A DNA stretch of 44,120 nt, taken from positions 1-44,120 of the forward strand of contig VXLL01000012.1 of assembly GCA_009841615.1 (NCBI GenBank), given 5' to 3'. The stretch is from Gammaproteobacteria bacterium. GTDB lineage: Bacteria > Pseudomonadota > Gammaproteobacteria > Pseudomonadales > Azotimanducaceae. The position numbers were made by a program, and so were the translations under genes. The notes under the pieces were generated by a model. It saw nothing but the letters and a program-made list of their open reading frames with translations, made no database searches and had not been told where the DNA came from. Of the stretch, positions 8,436 to 16,541 are shown piece by piece; position 1 is the stretch's first letter; the number at the start of each line of letters is the position of its first letter.

Positions 8436-9965
8436 ATGAAGCTTCTTGTTGGAGACATACCCACTACACTACGTCAACTTCGTAGAGCGTGGCAGTCTCC
8501 AGTATCCGCGGAACTCACCCACGATGCACGTCAACGTGTTGAGAATTCCTACCAGTATTTAAAGAAATATCTCGCGTCCGGAGCCACAGCTTACGGAATC
8601 AACACTGGCTTTGGGAAATTTGCTACAAAGCCAATTGAGCTACACCAGCTAGAGAAACTTCAGGAAAACCTGATCCGCTCGCACGCTGTAGGCGTTGGTC
8701 CTCCATTGTCAAACGATGTTGTTCGTGTCTGTATTGTGCTAAAAATAATCTCATTAGCACGCGGGTATTCTGGCGTGCGAGTAGAACTGATCGAATTGTT
8801 GTGTGCGCTGATCGAACATGAAATCTATCCCGTTGTACCGAGTCAGGGTTCCGTTGGAGCTTCCGGTGACTTGGCACCCCTCGCACATATGTCAAGTGCT
8901 TTGATTGGTGAAGGAAACGTCTCGCACGACAATGAAATCAAATCAGCAGCGGACGCTCTAGCCACGGCTGGATTAACGCCAATACGTTTTGGACCGAAAG
9001 CAGGACTCGCGCTTCTGAATGGAACGCAAGCTTCCACCGCGTTGTGTTTAACGGCTCTCTTCCGGTTTGAAAATGTACTCTCCGCCACAATCCTTGCAGG
9101 CGTCATGTCAACGGATGCCGTTCAAGGAAGTGACACGCCGTTCGATTTGCGTATTCACGAAGTCAGGGGTCATACTTCGCAACTTGAAGTGAGCAAGTTA
9201 CTCACCCAGCTGATTCGAGGGAGTGAAATTCGTGCTGCGCACCTCGATTGCAACCGTGTTCAAGATCCCTACTCAATTCGGTGTCAACCTCAAGTCTTGG
9301 GCGCATGTATCGACACATTGCGCCACGTAGCCGAGGTCCTCGAAATCGAATCAAATGCAGTAACCGACAATCCATTAATTTTTGCAACGGATGACGCAAT
9401 TCTGTCAGGTGGGAACTTCCACGCCGAACCTGTTGCCTTGGTCGCGGACAATCTCGCACTCGCAATATCCGAGATCGGGTCAATCTCAGAACGCCGGATC
9501 GCGCTGATGATGGATCCACCTCTTAGCGGTTTACCACCCTTTCTTGTTAGTGAAGGCGGGTTGAACTCTGGATTTATGATGGCACAAGTGACTGCAGCTG
9601 CGCTTGCATCAGAGAACAAATCACGAGCCCACCCTGCTAGTGTTGACAGTATTCCTACTTCGGCTAATCAAGAAGATCACGTAAGTATGGCGACATTCGC
9701 CGCGCAGCGATTACACAAGATGCTAGACAATGCAGAGTATATAGTTGCCATTGAAATGTTAGCAGCGATGCAAGGAATTGAGCTGCGTCGACCGTTGAAG
9801 TCATCGGAGAAAATCGAGACAACCATCGAATCCTTGAGAAAATTTTCTCCTCTTTATACCACAGACCGATCACTCGCTCCCGAGATTGAAACACTAGCTG
9901 CAAAGATCAAAGATGGTGCATTCAATGATGTTGCTAGTGCAATCTTACCATCACTAAAAACATGA
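8436..9965 (+). CDS. hutH: Histidine ammonia-lyase
   Basis: First step of histidine breakdown: non-oxidative removal of ammonia from L-histidine to trans-urocanate. The motif GSVGASGDLAPLAHMS contains Ala142-Ser143-Gly144, the triad that cyclises into the MIO cofactor, at the same numbering as in the Pseudomonas putida enzyme. Further family marks are YGINTGFGKFA near the N-terminus, LLNGTQAS, QDPYSIRCQPQVLGA and TDNPLIF. The 509 residues are of normal length. It lies 16 bases after hutU and its TGA overlaps the hutG ATG (ATGA), which suggests coupled translation. Confidence 0.97.
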   Translation: MKLLVGDIPTTLRQLRRAWQSPVSAELTHDARQRVENSYQYLKKYLASGATAYGINTGFGKFATKPIELHQLEKLQENLIRSHAVGVGPPLSNDVVRVCIVLKIISLARGYSGVRVELIELLCALIEHEIYPVVPSQGSVGASGDLAPLAHMSSALIGEGNVSHDNEIKSAADALATAGLTPIRFGPKAGLALLNGTQASTALCLTALFRFENVLSATILAGVMSTDAVQGSDTPFDLRIHEVRGHTSQLEVSKLLTQLIRGSEIRAAHLDCNRVQDPYSIRCQPQVLGACIDTLRHVAEVLEIESNAVTDNPLIFATDDAILSGGNFHAEPVALVADNLALAISEIGSISERRIALMMDPPLSGLPPFLVSEGGLNSGFMMAQVTAAALASENKSRAHPASVDSIPTSANQEDHVSMATFAAQRLHKMLDNAEYIVAIEMLAAMQGIELRRPLKSSEKIETTIESLRKFSPLYTTDRSLAPEIETLAAKIKDGAFNDVASAILPSLKT

Positions 9966-10765
9966 TTCCAGTGTACGACTTCGTCGAAGGAAGTACGCCA
10001 CTCCTCGTAAGCGTTCCGCACGACGGACGGGAGCTGGCTTCCGGAATGAAGGAGCGAATGACCACTATAGGACTGGCGCTGCCGGACACTGATTGGCACG
10101 TACGACGACTGTACCAATTTGCACCCAGTCTGGGAGTAAGTGTAATTTCCGCGAATTACTCAAGATACGTTATCGACCTCAACCGGCCCTCGACTGACGA
10201 AGAGCTCTATAAAGGTCAACTATTCACCGGACTGTGCCCTTCGAAAACTTTCGGTGGCGAGGATATTTATCTAGAAGGAAGCGAAGTTTCGGAAAGTGAA
10301 AAACAAGAGCGAGTAGAACAGTATTGGCAACCCTATCATGACAAGATCAGTATCGAACTTGCTCAGATTAAGGACAAATTTGGATTCGCGTTGCTGTGGG
10401 ATGCCCACTCAATCCCCTCTCGGGTGCCTTCCTTGTTTTCCGGAATCCTGACAATTTTTAACATCGGCACCGTTGATGGGACCAGTTGTGATCACCGACT
10501 GACTAGAGCTGTGTATGACATTGCAAATGAATCTGAGTACTCTGTTGTCGTTGACGGTCGATTTAAGGGCGGCTACATTACTCGTGCTTACGGAAATCCC
10601 GCGGCGAACATACATGCCCTACAACTAGAAAAGGCACAACGCGCATATATGAGTGAGGGCACCTTAGTGTTTGATGACACCGCATCGGAACGATTCGTAA
10701 AGTATTTAAAAGAGATGCTGCGCACCTTCGTTTCTGAAGCAGAGTCCTTGTTACAAGAAGGCTGA
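9962..10765 (+). CDS. hutG: N-formylglutamate deformylase (N-formylglutamate amidohydrolase)
   Basis: Last step of the pathway: hydrolyses N-formyl-L-glutamate to glutamate and formate. The 267 residues carry family features: LLVSVPHDGRELASG near the start, YVIDLNRP, LLWDAHSIPSRVP with likely metal and active-site residues, and FKGGYITRAYG. Its ATG overlaps the hutH stop by four bases. It is the end of the hut transcription unit. The released formate could be used by PurT, encoded about 8.7 kb away; that link is inference. No hutC repressor, hutD or histidine permease gene lies in the window. Confidence 0.93.
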   Translation: MIPVYDFVEGSTPLLVSVPHDGRELASGMKERMTTIGLALPDTDWHVRRLYQFAPSLGVSVISANYSRYVIDLNRPSTDEELYKGQLFTGLCPSKTFGGEDIYLEGSEVSESEKQERVEQYWQPYHDKISIELAQIKDKFGFALLWDAHSIPSRVPSLFSGILTIFNIGTVDGTSCDHRLTRAVYDIANESEYSVVVDGRFKGGYITRAYGNPAANIHALQLEKAQRAYMSEGTLVFDDTASERFVKYLKEMLRTFVSEAESLLQEG

Positions 10766-11052
10766 GTTCACCCCTCATTCATTTTGCGATTTCGCTTGAC
10801 CATAACTAATTCTCTTTGATCGTCGCTGCTTGCGACAGATATTAATAAATGACGCTAGTACGTCCGTACACATTACGCCGGCGAGTCAAAGAGTATCCAA
10901 GCACTACATTCAAAAAAATGATTTAGCAAACACTTTGCTCATAGAGTTCAGAAGAGTACAACTAAACGTAAGAGCAATCGTTGAGTTACTCTGAATTTCC
11001 GAGCGAAGTACAGTCTAGGATAGCAAGTTTAACCTTGCATTCCTAACCAGTC
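10766..11052. other. Intergenic region between hutG and the converging hydroxylase gene
   Basis: 287 bases without a gene. Two foldable elements are visible: GTCGC-TGCTT-GCGAC at 10822-10836, and a long imperfect hairpin at 11016-11045. CGCCGGCG near 10880 is palindromic. No T-run follows either hairpin, so no classical terminator can be named although two converging genes end here. Confidence 0.6.
11016..11045. repeat. Long imperfect hairpin between converging genes
   Basis: TAGGATAGCAAG (11016-11027) and CTTGCATTCCTA (11034-11045) pair at 10 of 12 positions around the loop TTTAAC. It lies eight bases past the stop of the minus-strand hydroxylase gene and about 250 bases past hutG. It may help end or stabilise either transcript. 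Confidence 0.5.
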
Positions 11053-11730
11053 TTATGACTCTCCTAGTTCTGCGGGTTTAAGGTCTTTATGGGTTGTACC
11101 AAAAACGTGATCCCAGAGTGGTGTGAAACCGAAGTTAACGTTTCTACTCGAGTGATGCAAATCGTGAGCATGCATTATGTGATCCAACCAGCCGATCCCT
11201 GTTCGCAAGTTGGCATGATCCAGCATGTTTATCAAAGTATGAACGAAAATCACAAAAACAAACGACGGTACGCTGACTGGCCCAACTAACGCGACACAAG
11301 CCATGAGCATAGAAAGCGCGAGTATTGTCTCGTGTGGTCTCTGATACAGACCATCAATAGCTGTTGGATGCCTGCAGCGATGGTGCCACCCATGCAAATA
11401 CCGCATTAGAAATTTCGTATGCATAACACGGTGCAGCCAATAATAAGCGAAGTCGTAGAAAAGAAGCGCGAGTATGGCTTCGTACCAGTATGTAGGTCCT
11501 GAACGGATTAAGTAATCTGAAAATAGCAGTACTGCACCAATGTAGGTACCGAAAATCGCAACAACATTTAGCACAATAACCGTCCAATAGTTTCGCGCAG
11601 TTGAGATATCTCTGTTGCTATTTCGAACTGTTGGAACAGAGCTATAGGAAATCTGACACACTCCCATCAGCAATCCGGAGCCAATCATGACTACGAAAAT
11701 TCCTAAGATGGAAACACCAATAATGCTCAA
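11053..11730 (-). CDS. Sterol desaturase / fatty acid hydroxylase family membrane protein
   Basis: 225 residues with several hydrophobic segments (about 2-24, 48-70, 83-100, 140-170). It has the histidine clusters of the di-iron membrane hydroxylase superfamily: HRVMH, HGWHHRCRHP, a histidine in LDHANLR, and HAHDLHHSS. These clusters bind two irons that use oxygen to hydroxylate or desaturate a lipid in the membrane. The substrate (sterol, carotenoid, fatty acid or other lipid) cannot be read from the sequence. The start is a TTG, preceded by GGAAG with six bases between, and no in-frame ATG fits better. It stands alone, facing hutG. Confidence 0.85.
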   Translation of the reverse strand: MSIIGVSILGIFVVMIGSGLLMGVCQISYSSVPTVRNSNRDISTARNYWTVIVLNVVAIFGTYIGAVLLFSDYLIRSGPTYWYEAILALLFYDFAYYWLHRVMHTKFLMRYLHGWHHRCRHPTAIDGLYQRPHETILALSMLMACVALVGPVSVPSFVFVIFVHTLINMLDHANLRTGIGWLDHIMHAHDLHHSSRNVNFGFTPLWDHVFGTTHKDLKPAELGES

Positions 11731-12184
11731 TTTACACTTCCAATAAATCTATACAAAGCGACAAGTGGTCGACACTTCAATTCTATGTAACCGCAACATG
11801 AAGCGTTCAATATATCATTCAACACTTTTGATCAATTACCTAAGATTATACTTTTGTTTAGTATAATAAACCCGCTGTTTGATCAATGACCGGTCATATT
11901 AAAACTCCAATGTTCAGAGCAATCCGCCGAATCGACTCGTCACCTAGATTCTAGATTTTTAGTGCTGAAGGCATGTGATCACACACTAGCCAACAACAAA
12001 TACATAGCCATCAACAGAGTCTAAAAATAAATTTCGATCTTGATCCGCCGAATACTCACCCATTGAGGGACCACAATAACCGATTAAACAGAGAGTCGGT
12101 ATCACACTAGTATTTAAAACACCTTACTCTGTGATCAGAATAATAATCTATTTCTAGTCCCTCTAGCCCCAGATTCCTTCAACT
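11731..12184. promoter_or_regulatory. Palindrome-rich control region between the hydroxylase gene and selA
   Basis: 454 bases without a gene, between two divergent genes, so both promoters should be here. It holds a direct repeat TTTGATCAATnACC (11827-11840 and 11878-11891), a perfect inverted repeat between them (11845-11867), the palindrome TGACCGGTCA at 11887-11896, TGTGATCACA at 11974-11983 within the run at 11971-11983, and a repeated ATCCGCCGAAT (11922-11932 and 12043-12053). TGATCA occurs four times and GATC six times within about 310 bases. I looked for a selenocysteine tRNA here and saw none. Confidence 0.5.
11845..11867. promoter_or_regulatory. Perfect A/T-rich inverted repeat, possible operator
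   Basis: ATTATACT and AGTATAAT are exact reverse complements separated by TTTGTTT. The right arm contains TATAAT (11862-11867), a perfect -10 hexamer for plus-strand transcription towards selA, though no good -35 lies 16-18 bases upstream. A protein bound to the dyad would cover that hexamer. Two TTTGATCAATnACC copies flank it. Confidence 0.4.
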
Positions 12185-13564
12185 GTGACGAATCAACCGA
12201 AACCTACACTTCGATTGTCTTCCATCGATAAATTAGTCCGTGCCCCCGAATTCTTGACACTGATATCGGATTGGGGAAGACTTGCTGTAACTGAAGCGTT
12301 GCGTGCGACACAGCAAGAACTGAGATCAGCAGGTTTGGAATCTCAGGACTTATCTCCGGCGGAGTATCGCGATCGTGCGACAACCTGGTTGCGCAGACAT
12401 CGCGAACAAGGATATCAAAGGGTATTCAACTTAACTGGTGTCTTGGTTCATACTAACCTCGGTCGCGCGACGATAGATCCAGACCTAATTCAACGATCTG
12501 TCCTCACGGCGACATGCCCAACAACTCTGGAATACGACCTCAAACGTGGAAAACGCGGCGACCGGGAAGCCGTGATTCGAGAACGATTGTGCTACTTAAC
12601 GGGTGCTGAGTCAGCAGTAGTCGTCAATAACAATGCAGCTGCGGTTTGGATTAGTCTCAATACACTTGCGTACAACAGGGAAGTGATTGTGTCGCGAGGC
12701 GAACTGATCGAGATTGGAGGAAGTTTTCGCCTACCTGAGCTTATGTTACGTTCCGAAACCAAACTTGTAGAGGTTGGAACAACCAACCGAACTTGGCTCA
12801 GAGACTACGAGAATGCCCTTACTCCCGAATCTGCTTTGTTCCTCAAAGTACACCCAAGTAATTATTCGATTCAAGGCTTCGTTCAAAGTGTGAGTGAGTC
12901 AGAATTGCTCAATCTAGCGCGTCGAAAAGACATTCCGCTCGTGCTTGACCTTGGTAGTGGCGCTCTAACAGATTTGCGACGATTTGGGCTACCAGAAGAA
13001 CCACAACCAAAAAATCTCATCGACTTGGGCGTAGATTTGATAACGTTTTCTGGGGACAAATTGTTGGGTGGACCACAGGCTGGCATCATCGTTGGTAAAC
13101 AAGAACTTTGCGAACAAATCAATTCCAACCCCCTTAAACGGGCATTAAGGATGGACAAGCTATCGCTCGCTCTGCTCAACGAGACGCTCAAAGCCTATGA
13201 AGACCCAGAAAATCTCCACAATAACGTTCGCCTGATGCAAGAACTGAACCTCTCTACTCGACAATTGAAACACCGAGCGCAGCATGTGAGTGCAATCCTA
13301 AAAGAAAAATTGCAGGATTTTGAAGTTCAAATTGAACCATCTGAATCCCAACTTGGTAGTGGAGCACAACCTACTACGGCGGTTCCAACAATCGCTGTTA
13401 CCATAGCTCACTCAAAGCAGTCCCAGCTCATAAACTTGGAACAGAAACTACGAGAATTACTTCCTCCGATAGTCGGTCGGATTAGCAAGGAACGTATCGT
13501 GCTGGACATGCGCGGCGCGGATCCGCTAAAAGAACTGTTGAGTACGCTTGCTTCGTTGCAATGA
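12185..13564 (+). CDS. selA: L-seryl-tRNA(Sec) selenium transferase
   Basis: Converts seryl-tRNA(Sec) to selenocysteyl-tRNA(Sec) using selenophosphate, with pyridoxal phosphate as cofactor. The 459 residues are normal for bacterial SelA. Visible marks are FNLTGVLVHTNLGRA after the N-terminal domain, ESAVVVNNNAAAVWI, VEVGTTNRTWLRDYENA, and FSGDKLLGGPQAGII, whose lysine at about residue 292 is the expected PLP-binding lysine. The start is GTG at 12185; no strong Shine-Dalgarno is seen. The stop overlaps the selB start (ATGA). selC and selD are not in the window. Confidence 0.96.
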   Translation: MTNQPKPTLRLSSIDKLVRAPEFLTLISDWGRLAVTEALRATQQELRSAGLESQDLSPAEYRDRATTWLRRHREQGYQRVFNLTGVLVHTNLGRATIDPDLIQRSVLTATCPTTLEYDLKRGKRGDREAVIRERLCYLTGAESAVVVNNNAAAVWISLNTLAYNREVIVSRGELIEIGGSFRLPELMLRSETKLVEVGTTNRTWLRDYENALTPESALFLKVHPSNYSIQGFVQSVSESELLNLARRKDIPLVLDLGSGALTDLRRFGLPEEPQPKNLIDLGVDLITFSGDKLLGGPQAGIIVGKQELCEQINSNPLKRALRMDKLSLALLNETLKAYEDPENLHNNVRLMQELNLSTRQLKHRAQHVSAILKEKLQDFEVQIEPSESQLGSGAQPTTAVPTIAVTIAHSKQSQLINLEQKLRELLPPIVGRISKERIVLDMRGADPLKELLSTLASLQ

Positions 13565-15432
13565 TTGTTACTCTAGCAGGACACGTCGACCACGGAAAAA
13601 CCGCGATCGTTAAAGCATTGACCGGGACCGATACCGATAGGTTAGCTGAAGAACAAGCCCGCGGACTTACTATTGATCTAGGGTTTGCATACACTGACTT
13701 TGAAGGTCATCGAATTGGTTTCGTGGATGTCCCTGGCCACCACAGTTTCATTCATAACATGATCGCTGGTGTCGCGCGAATGCAACACGCACTGCTGACA
13801 GTGGCAGCAAACGACGGCATCATGCCACAAACCGAAGAACACCTACAGATCTTACAACTACTTGGTCTTGAAAGTGGTACAGTGGTTCTAAACAAAATCG
13901 ATACGGTCGAGGAATCGCAAATTCAGCAAGTAGTACTTCGATTACGCGACTGCTTAACACATACTTTTCTGAGAGATGCGCCCGTTATCAAAGCTTCAGC
14001 AAAAACTGGTGTGGGAATGGATGTTCTTCGAGAATCACTCGCGGGCAGCGCGAGTCGAATGGAGCGAAGTCCCTGTTCTCGCGCGTTCCGACTCCCCATT
14101 GACCGAGTCTTTTCTCGTCAGGGATTAGGTACGATCGTCACTGGTACCGTGTATGACGGAGAAGTGAGTGTAGGCGACGATATCCATCTTTCTACCATAC
14201 AAAAATCTGTGCGCGTACGACGTTTAGTAGCGAATGGACTGGCAACCCAAATTGCACGTACTGGTGACCGTTGCGGTTTGCAAATCGCTGGAGTAAACGC
14301 AAACGAAATTTCCAGAGGGGATTGGCTACGCGACCCGGATACCATTTCTACCTCAGATGCGATGACACTTCAGTTTGAATTGGCTGTGGGATTTCCTCGA
14401 GAAATCAAAAAGTGGTGCCACGTACATGTCTACCACGGTACCGCTCATCGATTGGGTAAACTTTTCTTACTCGGTAAAAACATGGTCCATGGCGAAAGGG
14501 GATTAGTAGATATTTCGGTTGATACACCTCTACACATAGCGATCGGCGACCGTGTCATAGTGCGAGACCAAGGTTTAGATACAACGATCGGCGGTGGTAT
14601 AGTCCTTGCGACTACCGCGGCTACCACTCGGCGCCGATTTTCCGCTCGCCTTCAACAGTTGCAGAACATGACAGAATCGGTAAATCGAGCAGAGCCTAGT
14701 CTTGCACTATTGGATGAATGTAAGCTGAAGTGTGTGAACCTAGAAATATTTCGATCGCAGTGGAACCTATCAGAGGCACACTTCGACTCGATTGTAGATC
14801 GAAATTCCATCCAACAGGTCAATAATCGCTTATTGGCAAAGTCTAAGTTAGACTCTATTAGAAAACAGGTCACGTCGGTCCTAGACGAACATCACACTTC
14901 AAATCCTAACCAATTCGGACTATCTTTACCTCAATTAGTGAAGCGAACTTCACTCGATGAAGAAACTGTTCGCTTCGCTCTGACCCACGGCTGTAACACC
15001 GGGTTCTTTCAAGTCAGAAGAGGACAGTATGCTTCCGCTCGTCGAACAGAGGTAGAGCTCTCGTACAACAAAGACTTGTACGAAAGGATTCTTCCACTCA
15101 TCGACACGCAACAACCCTACCCTATCGGTGATATCGCACGCGAATTGAGAGTGCCATTGCGAAATCTCGAAAGCGAACTTAAGCGCATGCTAAAAGCGAA
15201 ATTATTTGTTCAAGTCTCTGATAAACGATTTTTCTCCGAGTACCGACTCCGAGAATTAGCTGATCTAGCTCTAACGTTAAGCAAATCAGGACCCTTCACC
15301 GTGAAACAGTTTCGAGATGGGTGTGGGATGGGAAGAATGGTTTGCATCGACGTGCTTGAACATTTTGACAAGGTACGATTTACCCTGAGGGAACTTGATA
15401 CGCGAAGAGTAGTAGGAACTTACGCACCCTAG
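13561..15432 (+). CDS. selB: Selenocysteine-specific translation elongation factor
   Basis: Binds GTP, selenocysteyl-tRNA and the SECIS hairpin, and delivers selenocysteine at UGA codons. GTPase motifs are clear: GHVDHGKT at residues 7-14, ARGLTIDLGFAY for switch I, DVPGHHSF and NKID. EF-Tu-like beta-barrel domains follow, and the last 270 or so residues are the winged-helix repeats that bind mRNA. The 623 residues agree with SelB. Translation is probably coupled to selA through the four-base overlap. The pair implies that this organism makes selenoproteins, but no selenoprotein gene was identified within the window. Confidence 0.96.
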   Translation: MIVTLAGHVDHGKTAIVKALTGTDTDRLAEEQARGLTIDLGFAYTDFEGHRIGFVDVPGHHSFIHNMIAGVARMQHALLTVAANDGIMPQTEEHLQILQLLGLESGTVVLNKIDTVEESQIQQVVLRLRDCLTHTFLRDAPVIKASAKTGVGMDVLRESLAGSASRMERSPCSRAFRLPIDRVFSRQGLGTIVTGTVYDGEVSVGDDIHLSTIQKSVRVRRLVANGLATQIARTGDRCGLQIAGVNANEISRGDWLRDPDTISTSDAMTLQFELAVGFPREIKKWCHVHVYHGTAHRLGKLFLLGKNMVHGERGLVDISVDTPLHIAIGDRVIVRDQGLDTTIGGGIVLATTAATTRRRFSARLQQLQNMTESVNRAEPSLALLDECKLKCVNLEIFRSQWNLSEAHFDSIVDRNSIQQVNNRLLAKSKLDSIRKQVTSVLDEHHTSNPNQFGLSLPQLVKRTSLDEETVRFALTHGCNTGFFQVRRGQYASARRTEVELSYNKDLYERILPLIDTQQPYPIGDIARELRVPLRNLESELKRMLKAKLFVQVSDKRFFSEYRLRELADLALTLSKSGPFTVKQFRDGCGMGRMVCIDVLEHFDKVRFTLRELDTRRVVGTYAP

Positions 15433-15479
15433 AGTATTCTTTAAACTCGTTGATGTGTGACGAAGCAGGCGAGACTAGT

Positions 15480-16517
15480 TCAATCTAGATCAAGCTTCTT
15501 CCGCACGTCAGACCAGGAAATTACTTTAAAGTTTTGATTTGCTTTTGGTTTGGTGTTTTCTCCATCTTGCAGAACCATAAAGCCTTCTTCCATCCCGCGT
15601 ACAGCAAGCGTCGTGGCAGCAATTCCATCTGTATCGGATGTCCCATCAAACTTTCTTGATGCACTTACCCGGAACGATCCTTTGTACGTGTGATCGGCCG
15701 TATCAAAAACGGCATAAGAATTGTTTCCTTGACTTGAAGCAATGAGGTATGTCTTTGACGCACCGTGATAGAGGGTGAGTCCTTCAATGTCAGCGGTCAA
15801 AGAGTGTTCTCCGATTCTCGCAACACTCACCATGTCAGGTGGATCCTGAGGTAGTGCTGACAACCACCAAATTCCCACTCCTTCTTCACCTAAATAAATC
15901 TTTTGAGCAACATCATCGACCACACAACCTTCTGGTTGAGTCTCGGTCGTCCATTCGCGCACGAGTTTTATGTCATAGGTTGGTGTGATTTCGTATTGAT
16001 GAAACGTACCGTTCTTATCGTTGAGCACCGCGAAGTATTTGCCATTGTGAACGGTAGCGCAAATTCCGTATGGTTCGGGCAACTCGACCTCGTGCGCGAC
16101 CTCAAAATTGACTGTGCCTTGTTCATGTTCGATCAAAAATACAACTAATCGAGCGGGGTTTCTCTGAGACGCCACCACGATTGTGTTCGATTCGTTGTGT
16201 GGATTCGCTCGCAGGTCTACATTATTTATCCGACCAATGTCTAGATATTCGATCTGGTTGCCGTAAAGATCAAAAATCTGAAGACCACCTCGTTTATCTG
16301 TTCCCAATATAAGACTGTCGTTTGGAGAAGTCTCATTCACCCAGATCGCTGGATCGTCGGCGGCATCATCGTCATGGGGAACAGGTGTTGTTTCTGCCCG
16401 TGCGTGCACGGAAACGATCTTCCCAAGTGATTCGGAATTACAACCGAGTAGGAGAGCCGACAGAAAAGGTAACGCAAGCGCGAGCAACTCGCGCTTGCCC
16501 CACTCTCGGAAAATCAA
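15480..16517 (-). CDS. Beta-propeller phytase, lipoprotein
   Basis: Predicted to release phosphate from phytate (inositol hexakisphosphate) with calcium. The 345 residues begin with a signal peptide ending in the lipobox SALLLGC, which would make Cys26 the lipid anchor. Family marks are DDDAADDPAIWV (near residues 49-60), GTDKRGG, NNVDLR, YGICA, QPEGCVVDD, the pair ADIEGLT, and DTDGIAA. These provide the acidic calcium and phosphate ligands of beta-propeller phytases. The start is TTG 16517 with AAGAGA about eight bases upstream; no ATG fits. It lies 24 bases after a TonB-dependent receptor and is surely co-transcribed with it. It faces selB, with 47 bases between the stops. Confidence 0.93.
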   Translation of the reverse strand: MIFREWGKRELLALALPFLSALLLGCNSESLGKIVSVHARAETTPVPHDDDAADDPAIWVNETSPNDSLILGTDKRGGLQIFDLYGNQIEYLDIGRINNVDLRANPHNESNTIVVASQRNPARLVVFLIEHEQGTVNFEVAHEVELPEPYGICATVHNGKYFAVLNDKNGTFHQYEITPTYDIKLVREWTTETQPEGCVVDDVAQKIYLGEEGVGIWWLSALPQDPPDMVSVARIGEHSLTADIEGLTLYHGASKTYLIASSQGNNSYAVFDTADHTYKGSFRVSASRKFDGTSDTDGIAATTLAVRGMEEGFMVLQDGENTKPKANQNFKVISWSDVRKKLDLD

Positions 16518-16541
16518 TGATGTATCTCTTGTGATAATTAA

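Noticed and set aside
11731..12184. Selenocysteine tRNA gene near selA
   Set aside because: No long acceptor and extra arm pattern nor a TCA anticodon loop in a suitable stem was found.
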